From a virus, in the IMG/VR virus record IMGVR_UViG_3300032092_000011, positions 45,842-109,841 of that record: a DNA stretch of 64,000 nucleotides; one strand, written 5' to 3'. Shown here one piece after another: positions 9,319 through 17,893 of this stretch; the first letter of the stretch is position 1; each line of letters starts with the position of its first letter. A program made the translations under genes and the position numbers. The notes under the pieces are model-generated. The model was not told the origin of the DNA. It ran no database searches and saw only the letters and a list, made by a program, of their open reading frames with translations.

Positions 9319-9909
9319 TTATTTTAATTTTTTATCATGACCGCCATCTCTAACTTCTTTGGCTAAATCCTTGTCAGCTTTACCCCAAGTTCCATCACCT
9401 TTAGTAAGGAATGAATTTACTCGAGCATAACCCCATTGCTGTTGATTAGCTCCAGGTCTGTGGCCTGTTTTCCAAGCTGCCATACCACGTCTCATTACTG
9501 CTCTAAGAATTCCAATTGGAACTCCGGTCTCTTCAGATTTATTCTTTAAACCAGTTTCAATAGCATCATCATCAATAGGACTTCTATCAGTTGATTGTTC
9601 TACTTCCTCGACGATTCTTGAAATTTCTACACTAGTATATTCAAAAGCCTCATCCTTCTTATCACCGTATAATTCATGATAAGTTTTAGTATGTTTAGAT
9701 GTTTTTACCTTTCCTTTTTCTCTAGCCTCTTCATCTCCAGGTAATTCTTTATAGGCTTTTGGATTATCATCATCCATTTCAGCCTGTTTCTTCATCTGTT
9801 CTTTCTTATCCTCTTCAGTTTCATCATCTAATCCAGTCATATAAGGGTCTGGACCGCGCTTTTTATCAGCTTCAATAACGTATTGTTCGTATAGTTTAAT
9901 GAATTTCAT
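9319..9909 (-). CDS. Putative internal head protein with capsid-targeting-like N-terminus, 196 aa
   Basis: It begins MKFIKLYEQYVIEA from ATG 9909; an in-frame TTG nine bases further up is ignored. The first half is very acidic and lysine-rich and probably disordered. The C-terminal ~80 residues (GVPIGILRAVMRRGMAAWKT, then a WGYARVNSFL stretch) resemble a small domain seen in many phage proteins of unknown function. The predicted prohead-protease cut is after E13 (V-I-E). Confidence 0.8.
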   Translation of the reverse strand: MKFIKLYEQYVIEADKKRGPDPYMTGLDDETEEDKKEQMKKQAEMDDDNPKAYKELPGDEEAREKGKVKTSKHTKTYHELYGDKKDEAFEYTSVEISRIVEEVEQSTDRSPIDDDAIETGLKNKSEETGVPIGILRAVMRRGMAAWKTGHRPGANQQQWGYARVNSFLTKGDGTWGKADKDLAKEVRDGGHDKKLK

Positions 9910-9918
9910 TATAAACAA

Positions 9919-11475
9919 TTAGTTTTTTGGCCATAAAAATACTGTTCCTGGATCGCCAAATTGGCCATACCAACCGCATTTATCTAAGAATTTAGCAAGA
10001 TCTTTATGTATTCCTTGTGGATATTTAGATCCACCATGATAATAGTTAAACATATCATCTTTAGCATTTGGCATTAATTTACCTTCACTACCACCTAACC
10101 AAATACCGCCTTCTTCGCCATCAAATTCTTCAGAAGTTTTTACAAAACTAAGGCCATATTTATCACGCATTGTAGTCATCATTTCATCTCTTGTTAAGAT
10201 TTTAGCTTCATTAACTTTAGATTCAAAAGCTTTATCTTTTTTAGGAGCAGGAAGAATATCACCGGGTTGAGGTAATTTATCATATTGTTTTAACCAATTC
10301 TCCTCAAGCATCATACCAAACATTCCATGGAATCTTTTATCTGGAACCTTTGAAGTATCAGGAAAACTTGACATGATTACTTTATTAACATTAATAACGT
10401 AGATTTCATCGGCTTTAGTATCAATTGCATAAGTTACTAAAGTTTTTTCGTAATCTTTAGCCTTAAACATTGCTTCATTAACAAACATCTCTTCATTCCA
10501 AACTACCATTCCACCAGCATCTTCAATATGAATTTTTGCTCTAGGATATTCTCTACGTAATGCTTCAAATTCAGCAGGTAAAATTTCTTTAGTTTTAATA
10601 TCAATTCTTTGACCTACTACTTTTTTATTCTCAATAGCAACTAGTGACCAAGGACCAGAACCTCCAGCCTTAACACCTCTCATCATTTTTGCCCACGATG
10701 TAGTTGCTTCTTCAAATATACCATTAGATGCTAAATCAAAAAGAATTTCAGCAATCTTTTTAGCCTTTGAGCCTTTATGGCCATAACCGCTTACAGTTTC
10801 TTCTGCTTCATCTTTGGTCATATCACCAAGTTCCCATGGATCATATTCTCCTAATAAATCTTGAAGAATTGCTTTTGCTTCTTTTTCTTCAGCAGATTCA
10901 TTAACAAATGATTCTTCAATTTTCTTAGCAGCTAATTTAGAATCTTTCTTAGAAACATTATCTAAGTAAGAACCATCTCCCCACCAAGCAACAACTGCTT
11001 CAGTATCTGCTGTAGAATGAAAACCTGATCCAGCTTTATAGATTGCAATTTCTTTGCATTTACCTGATGCAATCTTCTCTTTAGTAAATAACATTGCGTC
11101 TTTCTCAGATTTAAACTTTTTAGCAGCACGAACTCCATCGGAATAATGTACTTCAAAAGCTTCGGTTATGAATGATTCTTCAATATAGCTCCAAACTTCT
11201 CCATCTAATTCACCAGCACTTAAACCTTCTCCATCAAATGAACCAGAATTTAATTCTTTATCATCTCCGTCATAAATGGTCCACCAAATGTCATCACCAT
11301 CATTGTCTATTTCAAGCCTTCTTTCTTCACCATCTTCATCATAATATTTAGAAGCTAGTTTGCCTTTTACATCCCAACCATCTCTTTTTAAATCAGATAA
11401 AACTGACGACCATGATGAACTACCAACTCTAGCGGCTTCACCAATAAAATGTTCAAATAATCTTACTTTTTTCAT
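9919..11475 (-). CDS. Putative internal-head polyprotein with five protease-like cut motifs, 518 aa
   Basis: It begins MKKVRLFEHFIGEA. The motif [FK][IV]xE[AS] recurs at residues 10-14 (FIGEA), 102-106 (FITEA), 190-194 (FVNES), 331-335 (FVNEA) and 420-424 (KVNEA), splitting the chain into pieces of roughly 92, 88, 141, 89 and 95 residues. The pieces are small alpha/beta modules, for example one with AVVAWWGDGSY. T4-type prohead proteases cut after [IL]xE, so I infer one precursor yielding five packaged peptides. A late-type box is 21 bases upstream. Confidence 0.8.
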   Translation of the reverse strand: MKKVRLFEHFIGEAARVGSSSWSSVLSDLKRDGWDVKGKLASKYYDEDGEERRLEIDNDGDDIWWTIYDGDDKELNSGSFDGEGLSAGELDGEVWSYIEESFITEAFEVHYSDGVRAAKKFKSEKDAMLFTKEKIASGKCKEIAIYKAGSGFHSTADTEAVVAWWGDGSYLDNVSKKDSKLAAKKIEESFVNESAEEKEAKAILQDLLGEYDPWELGDMTKDEAEETVSGYGHKGSKAKKIAEILFDLASNGIFEEATTSWAKMMRGVKAGGSGPWSLVAIENKKVVGQRIDIKTKEILPAEFEALRREYPRAKIHIEDAGGMVVWNEEMFVNEAMFKAKDYEKTLVTYAIDTKADEIYVINVNKVIMSSFPDTSKVPDKRFHGMFGMMLEENWLKQYDKLPQPGDILPAPKKDKAFESKVNEAKILTRDEMMTTMRDKYGLSFVKTSEEFDGEEGGIWLGGSEGKLMPNAKDDMFNYYHGGSKYPQGIHKDLAKFLDKCGWYGQFGDPGTVFLWPKN

Positions 11476-11495
11476 TGTTTAACTATATTTTATAG

Positions 11496-11504
11496 TCTAT
11501 ATAT
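11496..11504 (-). promoter_or_regulatory. Late-type promoter box (ATATATAGA)
   Basis: ATATATAGA on the minus strand, 21 bases before ATG 11475. It drives the block of four targeted genes 11475-8387. Confidence 0.6.
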
Positions 11505-11956
11505 TACTTTGATAAAAGATAATCTAAAACTATGCTCCAATCTTTGAAATTAGGCTGTCCAAATTGAATCCATTCACCTTTAAATTCTGCGGCGCCATTA
11601 TTTGGTCGATCATCAATAAGATAATCACCAATGCAAAGGTCTTTACGATGAGAAAGGATTAAACGTTTATGTGCATATTTACCAAGATGTTGTTGAACCC
11701 ATCTGCGCTTTGCACTGAAAGCACTTACGTTGCTCCAAGGAGCAGTGCTTAAGAAATAAATGTCGTATTTGTCCCAAAGTGTCTTGATAGCTTCAATGGC
11801 TCCAGGCATTGGATCTGGATCATCAAATAGATGTTTATCAATCGAAGTTAATTTACCTAGTTTTGAAACAGCATCGGCGCCATGGCGCTTAATAGCATGA
11901 TTTTCTAGGTCGACCATGACTCCGTCAAGGTCAATATACAGGATTTTCTTATTCAT
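11504..11956 (-). CDS. 5'(3')-deoxyribonucleotidase-like HAD phosphatase, 150 aa
   Basis: HAD-superfamily fold of the NT5C type. The nucleophile motif is YIDLDGVMVDLE (D-x-D at residues 9-11), motif II is FLSTAPW and motif IV is DYLIDDRPNNG. The length fits phage deoxyribonucleotidases. It would dephosphorylate deoxynucleoside monophosphates and so tune dNTP pools together with ThyA at 55.8 kb. It sits 1 base from a small conserved gene and is driven from the early-type promoter at 12194. Confidence 0.88.
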   Translation of the reverse strand: MNKKILYIDLDGVMVDLENHAIKRHGADAVSKLGKLTSIDKHLFDDPDPMPGAIEAIKTLWDKYDIYFLSTAPWSNVSAFSAKRRWVQQHLGKYAHKRLILSHRKDLCIGDYLIDDRPNNGAAEFKGEWIQFGQPNFKDWSIVLDYLLSK

Positions 11957-11957
11957 A

Positions 11958-12173
11958 TTATCGTTCTAAAATTACAAATGTACCAAAATGTTTATCAAAA
12001 ACTTGAACTAAATGTTCATAATCACCAGCAATCATTTCTCCAATTATTTGATCTTTATTTAAACCGAGTTGGCTTGCTAATCTGGTCGCAGTTCCCATTA
12101 AGAAGAATGCGTTTCCTTGAGGACCAGTAAGATCGATAATAATTTCTGAAGATTGTTGTTTTTCTCTAATCAT
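11958..12173 (-). CDS. Conserved small phage protein, 71 aa
   Basis: The sequence IIIDLTGPQGNAFFLMGTAT followed by a helix and FDKHFGTFVILE matches a small protein type I have seen in many phages and never with a known function. It is the first gene after an early-type promoter and is followed by the deoxyribonucleotidase gene after one base. Confidence 0.75.
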   Translation of the reverse strand: MIREKQQSSEIIIDLTGPQGNAFFLMGTATRLASQLGLNKDQIIGEMIAGDYEHLVQVFDKHFGTFVILER

Positions 12174-12193
12174 ATTCTTTTCTAATTAATGAT

Positions 12194-12229
12194 ATGTAAA
12201 TATAAACAATTTTCTTTAAATGGTAAAAC
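12194..12229 (-). promoter_or_regulatory. Early/middle-type promoter
   Basis: GTTTTACCA then TTGTTTATATTTACAT on the minus strand, 21 bases before ATG 12173. Confidence 0.7.
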
Positions 12230-12270
12230 TTTTTTCACCATTTTCAAAAAAAGTTATTAACATTTTTAAA

Positions 12271-12570
12271 TTAATCACCAGAATCAATATGATATGCATC
12301 ACCGCAGTGAATACATTCATGTCTGTGATAACAATTACTTATTGTTTTAGAAACATATTCATGAGTACATGGCGTTCCGTCTGGTCGTAGTTTAACTTCT
12401 CCAGTTGGTCGACCAAACATGTATTGGCTTCCACAGTTTCCACATCCCAAGGTATGAGTTTCTTTATCATACCCAGAATAAATGCGACAATATCTTTCTT
12501 GTTCTGGTTTTACTGGAACTCTTTTGGTTCCATTGCAAACGGGACAGGTTCCCTTTAGATTCGTATTCAT
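12271..12570 (-). CDS. Zinc-ribbon protein, 99 aa
   Basis: Four Cys/His pairs suggest two zinc sites: CPVCNGT near the start, CGNCGSQY in the middle, CTHEY, and HECIHCGDAYH at the end. CxxC spacing is typical of zinc ribbons. It is monocistronic behind a promoter variant. The target (nucleic acid or protein) is unknown. Confidence 0.75.
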   Translation of the reverse strand: MNTNLKGTCPVCNGTKRVPVKPEQERYCRIYSGYDKETHTLGCGNCGSQYMFGRPTGEVKLRPDGTPCTHEYVSKTISNCYHRHECIHCGDAYHIDSGD

Positions 12571-12582
12571 ATTGATTAATTT

Positions 12583-12598
12583 ATGTAAATATAATCAA
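12583..12598 (-). promoter_or_regulatory. Early/middle-type promoter variant
   Basis: TTGATTATATTTACAT on the minus strand, 13 bases before ATG 12570. One base differs from the TTGTTTATATTTACAT consensus and the GTTTTACC part is less well kept. Confidence 0.6.
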
Positions 12599-12633
12599 TT
12601 TCCATGAAACGAAAAAACTTTTAGTGAATTATT

Positions 12634-13368
12634 TTAAGAAATTTTATTCTTGTCTGGAACTGACATTTCTTTGATCCATTTCTTACCGATCGGATTCTCA
12701 ACTGGTTTATGTGCTGATTTGCCAATAATGCGTTCCATTTCACTAACTGTACTATTATCGCTTCCTGAATTATCAACAATAAACATTTTATTCTTAAAGA
12801 AGTTTTGAAAACGACCTAGATTTTGTTGAACTTCTTTCCACATAGATTCAACCATTTCTGGAGCTAGTGTTCTCTGGCGCATCATATTTCTTTCCTGTGC
12901 CACTTCTAGAGAAGTATTTACAAAAATCATATGAACATCATACCCAAAATCTTTCAACATAGTAGCCCATCCTGTGATTTTATCATAGTCCTTACCAGTA
13001 CCATCAATAATCATGCCTAAACGACCATTAATATACGCATCCATTCGGTGCTTAGTAACATTCTTAGCCTTGTCTCTAAGTTTCATTACCTCATCCCAAG
13101 TTGTTGCATCATTTTTATAATCACCTAGTTTCGAGGCTTCATAACCCATTCTTTCAAGTTCATATTGAAATGCAAGATCTGAATTAATTAATTTTAGGCC
13201 AGTGCTCATTGAAAGAGTTGAGGTTGAGTCCTCTCTAAAGCCAAAAATTTGATTAACCACATAAGATTTACCTGAACCTGGTCCACCAGCCATAAAATAG
13301 GCTTTTAGGATCCCTGGATCGTGAACTCCTTCACTAATAAACTGTTCAAATAATTTTATATGTTTCAT
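12634..13368 (-). CDS. Zeta-like P-loop kinase with capsid-targeting-like N-terminus, 244 aa
   Basis: It begins MKHIKLFEQFISEG (predicted cut after E13). A P-loop kinase domain follows: YFMAGGPGSGKSYV is Walker A (about residues 27-40), then IIDGTGKDYDKI and MIFVNTSLEVAQERN with an RxxR-like lid region. This resembles zeta-toxin/polynucleotide-kinase-type phosphotransferases. Substrate is unknown (sugar nucleotide, RNA 5'-OH or protein). Carrying the leader suggests it is delivered into the host with DNA. ATG 13368 is used; the in-frame TTG at 13380 would overlap the upstream gene. Confidence 0.83.
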   Translation of the reverse strand: MKHIKLFEQFISEGVHDPGILKAYFMAGGPGSGKSYVVNQIFGFREDSTSTLSMSTGLKLINSDLAFQYELERMGYEASKLGDYKNDATTWDEVMKLRDKAKNVTKHRMDAYINGRLGMIIDGTGKDYDKITGWATMLKDFGYDVHMIFVNTSLEVAQERNMMRQRTLAPEMVESMWKEVQQNLGRFQNFFKNKMFIVDNSGSDNSTVSEMERIIGKSAHKPVENPIGKKWIKEMSVPDKNKIS

Positions 13369-13369
13369 A

Positions 13370-13927
13370 TTAATATTCAAATGGAGGTGTTCCGTAATCA
13401 GAGTGTTTTACAGCATACCACATGCTAGCAGGACCTTGAATATACCACCAACCACGATCAGAATCTACCAGTTGATATTCACCTTTTAATTTAACATCTT
13501 TAAAACCACCTCTAGAGAAGTTTTTTGTTACTGGAACTCCATCGTCCCAAGTTTTATTAGTTGATTGAGCTTTAAAAGTTGTACCATCAAATTTACCTAG
13601 AAAAACTTTAGCATCATATCCATCAGCTTGCTCATCTTTTGCAAATTGATTAACTGCACTTTCATTAGCTTCATTTACAGATTCTTTAACTGCAGCCTTG
13701 GCAAGTTTACCTAAATCTTGGTATTTGATGCCATATTTCATCAAACCATCTTCATCAGCATACATATCTAAGAATTCTTCCATGCCTTTAACATCACCAG
13801 CACTAATTAGTTCATAGTATTCATCCTGTAATTCAGGATCTTCAGGCATCCATTTATCAATGTTACCTAACGCATTTTGGATTTTGTCTTCATTAACGAA
13901 GCTTTCAAATAATTTTACCTTTTTCAT
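13370..13927 (-). CDS. Putative internal head protein with capsid-targeting-like N-terminus, 185 aa
   Basis: It begins MKKVKLFESFVNED. A second site VNEAN occurs near residue 107 (KESVNEANES), so it may be cut twice. The N-terminal half is acidic and helical, and the C-terminal half is beta-rich (VFLGKFDGTTFKAQ). No family recognised. It is immediately followed by the zeta-like kinase gene. Confidence 0.8.
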   Translation of the reverse strand: MKKVKLFESFVNEDKIQNALGNIDKWMPEDPELQDEYYELISAGDVKGMEEFLDMYADEDGLMKYGIKYQDLGKLAKAAVKESVNEANESAVNQFAKDEQADGYDAKVFLGKFDGTTFKAQSTNKTWDDGVPVTKNFSRGGFKDVKLKGEYQLVDSDRGWWYIQGPASMWYAVKHSDYGTPPFEY

Positions 13928-13934
13928 ATACTAT

Positions 13935-14234
13935 TTATTCTAATTCTAAGTTATCAATATCACCGCGCTTAATTGCATCTAGTTGTGTCTTAATTTCATG
14001 AACTCTCCATTCATAGTCAAAAACTTCATCAGCATTACAGCGACCGCCTTTATGTGCCTTTTTGATGACTGATAACTCCTTCTTGGCACGTTGTAATTCT
14101 TTTTCTAATGCCTCTTGAATAGCATGATTTTTATCAATGGTAACAAGTGAGGGCTGCTGAGGTTTCTTTTCTTCTTTCGTAACTTGGATTCCAAAGTCGC
14201 TAAAGATGTACTGGGCCATTTCAAAACGTGTCAT
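13935..14234 (-). CDS. Hypothetical coiled-coil protein, ~99 aa
   Basis: Preferred start ATG 14234 (MTRFEMAQYIF); a TTG nine codons upstream is also open. Residues ~50-95 are a charged helix (QEALEKELQRAKKELSVIKK). No family recognised. It lies between the glycosyltransferase gene and the targeted gene cluster. Confidence 0.65.
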   Translation of the reverse strand: MTRFEMAQYIFSDFGIQVTKEEKKPQQPSLVTIDKNHAIQEALEKELQRAKKELSVIKKAHKGGRCNADEVFDYEWRVHEIKTQLDAIKRGDIDNLELE

Positions 14235-14265
14235 AGTGGTAGAGTTTTTATTTTCCAACAACTCT

Positions 14266-16239
14266 TTATTTATTCACTTCTAAGTCTTTAAAATATTCGT
14301 CTTTTAAAATATTATTAGAATCTACTAAGGTTACCATTGATCCAGCGTGGTGGGGTTGCCCTTCATCATGAACTAGGACTTTTTTGCCCGCACTAATTCC
14401 AAGCCACATGTGGTCCCCAGCTCCGCAAATTAAGTAATCTGCCCAATGCAGCGCATTCCAAACATGTCCCCAATTCCCATCAATACGAATGGCATCTTTC
14501 AGGGTCATTCCAACACTCAGGATGTCTCGACCCATGCGCTTATGTATATCAATAATCTCTTGCCAAGCATCTAAACTAAGTGAACTGCCTTGATTTGAGA
14601 CAACTACATATCGATTCTGTGTTGGTCTAGAAACAGCTCTCAGAGTTACAAATTGTAGCCTCTCTTCAACTTTAACGCCTAATTGTTTACCAACTTCCTC
14701 TAACCAATCACCATCGGTTAGGTTAATCTCCTGTGTCATATCAATTTCAGGTTTCCAAATGCTCCATTCAGTAGGCCACATAGGAGCAACTTTTGCCTTA
14801 CGAGTATACCAACCCCAGTTAATTATATCATGAAAGGCTGATCGGAGCCAAACCTTACCCAGACCCTTCTCAATGCTCCATTGTGCAATGGCTTCGACGG
14901 CTGCAAGTGTTGCGCCAAGGGTTTCGTTCTTGAGTTCTAATAGAACATGTGCACCTTTTAAATATGGTGCATGTCGCTCTTCTCGATCCTCCCATTTTAC
15001 CGTAATTGATGCGTCCTCTCGAAGTGGTAGTGCAATTCTAGTTTGGCGTTCATCTGAAAGTAAAATTGTTCCACCCTCTTCATTACCTAGACTCCATTTG
15101 ATCTCACACTCTCGATCCGAGAGGTTAGTAACAATTGGACCATTGTGCCATTCAATACTCAATTGATGTGGTGGCTGCTCTACTGCGTCTCTACTAGGTT
15201 TTTCTTGTAATAGGTCATGATATGTTAATGATAACTGTTGACGAAATCTAATGTTATCCTCACCATTTATTGGTTTAGGACTAGGGCATCCGCAGTTTAA
15301 ACGGTCATGTAGTGTAAATACATCGGCATCTAGGTTTCCGGTCATTGGAGTAAAAATGCCCTCATATTGGTCTCGGTATGACCGAAGCGGCAATGCAATC
15401 ATGCGAACTCCATAGGCCATGGCTTGTCGGCATTGGAAAGGGTCAATGTCTTGGATGGTGGTGTGCAGCATTATGTCGGCAACTCGAAGCCACTTCCAGA
15501 CATCTACTTGCTCTCCCCAGGCGATGACATTCGGTGGCAGGGCCAGTAGGTCGACCTGGTGGCCCATGGGTCCGACCATGTGAAACTGGTATTTATCACC
15601 TTGGGTTTCCCAGAATTTTTGGGCTATGCTTAGGAAATAGTCCTGGTTATTGGCCTCGGTGAAGGGGCCGATATTTACGATATGTTTTTTCTCACCTGAA
15701 ATTTTAAAATCTCCTAAAATCTCCTGAGTGCTCATAGACTCTGAAGAATCTTCAACATCAATAGGAAATTGGATTAGAAATAGGGGCGACCTCATCAGAG
15801 CAAATTGATTCTCGACTTGGTCTAATGAATGTAGATAGAAAGCATCTGGTTCCCACTGTTTTCTGCAAATTGCGTCAGCCGCCGAAGTGTGCGAAGTTTC
15901 TACTATTCTCCAATTCTTTTGAGGGTCATAAATCCAATCATATAAGTTTTTTGGCATAACTGGTTCTAGATTCTCTGGCATTTCCTCAAAGTGGATAATA
16001 TCAGGTTGAACATCTAGTAGGAACCCTGTTAATTCATTAGGAGTACCAAGAGTCAGGAAATGGTTATTATCAACCAATTCCATTACTTTATCCCTGTGTA
16101 AGCTCGGTGTTTTGGTCCACTCAACAATATACACATCATGTGAATCTTTTTTCATTTCAACTATTCTTCGCATCAGCATTGTAGTTGCTGGCGACATTTC
16201 TAATCTCGGAATGATATAAACTATTTTTAAACTATTCAT
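14266..16239 (-). CDS. Two-domain glycosyltransferase (GT4-like plus GT9-like), 657 aa
   Basis: The N-terminal half (1-335) has a GT-B layout: IVYIIPRLEMSP at the start, PDIIHFEEMP mid-domain and a C-lobe with VNIGPFTEANNQ and ADIMLHTTIQDIDPFQCRQA, close to GT4 donor-binding regions. The C-terminal half ends with VVVSNQGSSLSLDAWQEI and YLICGAGDHMWLGI, resembling heptosyltransferase-type (GT9) folds. It may glycosylate virion proteins, phage DNA or host envelope. About 15.3-15.7 kb is far richer in G+C than its surroundings, suggesting recent acquisition of part of the gene. Confidence 0.8.
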   Translation of the reverse strand: MNSLKIVYIIPRLEMSPATTMLMRRIVEMKKDSHDVYIVEWTKTPSLHRDKVMELVDNNHFLTLGTPNELTGFLLDVQPDIIHFEEMPENLEPVMPKNLYDWIYDPQKNWRIVETSHTSAADAICRKQWEPDAFYLHSLDQVENQFALMRSPLFLIQFPIDVEDSSESMSTQEILGDFKISGEKKHIVNIGPFTEANNQDYFLSIAQKFWETQGDKYQFHMVGPMGHQVDLLALPPNVIAWGEQVDVWKWLRVADIMLHTTIQDIDPFQCRQAMAYGVRMIALPLRSYRDQYEGIFTPMTGNLDADVFTLHDRLNCGCPSPKPINGEDNIRFRQQLSLTYHDLLQEKPSRDAVEQPPHQLSIEWHNGPIVTNLSDRECEIKWSLGNEEGGTILLSDERQTRIALPLREDASITVKWEDREERHAPYLKGAHVLLELKNETLGATLAAVEAIAQWSIEKGLGKVWLRSAFHDIINWGWYTRKAKVAPMWPTEWSIWKPEIDMTQEINLTDGDWLEEVGKQLGVKVEERLQFVTLRAVSRPTQNRYVVVSNQGSSLSLDAWQEIIDIHKRMGRDILSVGMTLKDAIRIDGNWGHVWNALHWADYLICGAGDHMWLGISAGKKVLVHDEGQPHHAGSMVTLVDSNNILKDEYFKDLEVNK

Positions 16240-16660
16240 AGCTTTCTAATATTTGCTTAATTTCTTGTTTAGTTTCTTCAATAACCCGGTATACCGAATT
16301 AATTCTGGTTGTCTTAAACCTAAATTTATAAATGTAATTATTATATTGTCCTTTTACTGAAAGTTCACAAAAAACAGTATAACGTGGTTTCTTTTTTAAT
16401 AAAAATTCGGCCAAATCAGTTTTAATAATTTGAGATTTAGCCTTACCAGTTAGAGCGTAATCAACCGTCACATAAGCAGATAGGTCTAGATACTGGTTGT
16501 CATATTCCATAAAATCATATCTTCTTTTGACACCATTTGTTAAAAGAAACATCTCATAAGCAACAAAAGCACTTCCTTGTTGGACGTGCTTAAGAGTGTT
16601 GCTTTCTAATTCTTTTGAAATATATGGTCTTGGAATATTAATTAGATTTTCAAGAATCAT
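16232..16660 (-). CDS. Hypothetical protein, 142 aa
   Basis: No family recognised. Beta-rich central part (YDNQYLDLSAYVTVDYALTG) and basic C-terminal helix. It overlaps the glycosyltransferase start by 8 bases and so is probably translationally coupled to it. Confidence 0.75.
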   Translation of the reverse strand: MILENLINIPRPYISKELESNTLKHVQQGSAFVAYEMFLLTNGVKRRYDFMEYDNQYLDLSAYVTVDYALTGKAKSQIIKTDLAEFLLKKKPRYTVFCELSVKGQYNNYIYKFRFKTTRINSVYRVIEETKQEIKQILESYE

Positions 16661-16662
16661 AC

Positions 16663-17388
16663 TTATTTTCTTTTAAGATAAAAACCATTTTGATCCTGAT
16701 CTTTATCAAAATCAACAATTATAGATCTTTTTGTCTTATTAGAATTAACTAATCCCTCGCTAGATTCCTGATTTGACTGTTCAATAATATCAACTAAATC
16801 TGGTAAACTTTCAGAAGATTCAATGCTTTTTTCAACTGATTGAAAATCTTCTTCGGTTGGCTGAACATTTTTAATTTCTTCTTGTAAATCATCGTATGAA
16901 TTTACAACATTTCGCATGTCCTCAATCGATTCTTCCAGAGGATATTCAGGAGTTTTAGTATCAGGTTTAATATAATCTACTAATGATTTAATAAATCCTA
17001 GTGCTACAAGTGGTAAGATAGCACCAGAAACAAACGCAAGAATACGCTTTTGATACAATGGATCTTCTTCAATTAAATTAAAAAGTTGAGACCATGTTTC
17101 ATAATTCTGAATATTCTTAAATGCATAATACATGTTTCCTTGCATCTGCATTAATGTAATCGTAATGAATAATGCCCATACTAATGTTTTATTCATTTTA
17201 TCTAAAACAATTAATGATGCTAGTGATGCTGCTGCACCAAGCTCAAAGGCTATAGCCAATGTTACTGCTAACCAATACGGGTTTGATAATTCAAAAAAGT
17301 CAACTACGTGAATGGTAGAAATAACACTAACCATTAAATATAATGATACAAAAGTACCAATAATAAATTTACTCGTTAGGTTCTTCAT
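16663..17388 (-). CDS. Four-helix membrane protein with long cytoplasmic tail, 241 aa
   Basis: Hydrophobic segments lie at about 8-28, 38-62, 68-88 and 115-140. The remaining ~100 residues form an acidic, probably disordered tail with many Glu/Asp/Ser. No family recognised. It overlaps the preceding small gene by 20 bases. Confidence 0.75.
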   Translation of the reverse strand: MKNLTSKFIIGTFVSLYLMVSVISTIHVVDFFELSNPYWLAVTLAIAFELGAAASLASLIVLDKMNKTLVWALFITITLMQMQGNMYYAFKNIQNYETWSQLFNLIEEDPLYQKRILAFVSGAILPLVALGFIKSLVDYIKPDTKTPEYPLEESIEDMRNVVNSYDDLQEEIKNVQPTEEDFQSVEKSIESSESLPDLVDIIEQSNQESSEGLVNSNKTKRSIIVDFDKDQDQNGFYLKRK

Positions 17389-17572
17389 CTTTATTTTCCT
17401 TTTGGTTTTTATACGGAAGCCATTGATTAACTACTTCAGCTCGATCTTCGCAGCCGCAATCCTCGTATCCCGCTAATTTTGCTATAGAATCAGCAAGTTT
17501 GGCGATCCCTATTTTTTTATTAAAATTTAATAGGGTATCGCCAAATCCACGTTCTTCTTTTTCAATTGCCAT
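17369..17572 (-). CDS. Hypothetical protein, 67 aa
   Basis: Small charged protein with a CGCED stretch near residue 40 (possible metal or disulfide site). It overlaps both neighbours (20 bases with the membrane protein, 1 base with the upstream gene), typical of a coupled operon. Confidence 0.6.
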   Translation of the reverse strand: MAIEKEERGFGDTLLNFNKKIGIAKLADSIAKLAGYEDCGCEDRAEVVNQWLPYKNQKENKDEEPNE

Positions 17573-17862
17573 TATTTAGATGACTCTAATTTTTGTAATT
17601 CTTTATCAATTTCAGTCTGACGTGTTACATCAAGCAACTTACGATCAGTTGATTGAATCATACGCTTTTCAGATTTTAAACCTTCGATTTTAAGATCTTT
17701 AGAACTTGGCAAAGAATCAATTACTGCTTTTTGAGCTTGAAACTCTTTTTTAACTTTAGTAATTTCAGAATCAATAGAGCATGCTTTTAACCATGTCATG
17801 ATAACTAATGCTAAAATTAGTTTAGTTCCGTGTTTTTCTAAAAATAAATTAAATTTTTCCAT
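17572..17862 (-). CDS. Small protein with N-terminal membrane anchor and coiled coil, 96 aa
   Basis: A hydrophobic stretch at about 14-27 is followed by WLKACS and then a charged helix to the end. The topology resembles spanin-like or membrane-tethered coiled-coil proteins, but there is no proof of a lysis role. A late-type promoter box lies 23 bases upstream. Confidence 0.65.
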   Translation of the reverse strand: MEKFNLFLEKHGTKLILALVIMTWLKACSIDSEITKVKKEFQAQKAVIDSLPSSKDLKIEGLKSEKRMIQSTDRKLLDVTRQTEIDKELQKLESSK

Positions 17863-17884
17863 GATTTTACTTTTTATATTATAT

Positions 17885-17893
17885 TCTATATAT
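17885..17893 (-). promoter_or_regulatory. Late-type promoter box (ATATATAGA)
   Basis: ATATATAGA on the minus strand, 23 bases before ATG 17862 and overlapping the TAG stop of the nuclease gene. Confidence 0.5.

Noticed and set aside
14873-15166. 97-codon plus-strand frame inside the glycosyltransferase
   Set aside because: Antisense shadow; all supported genes are on the minus strand and the sequence has no family features.
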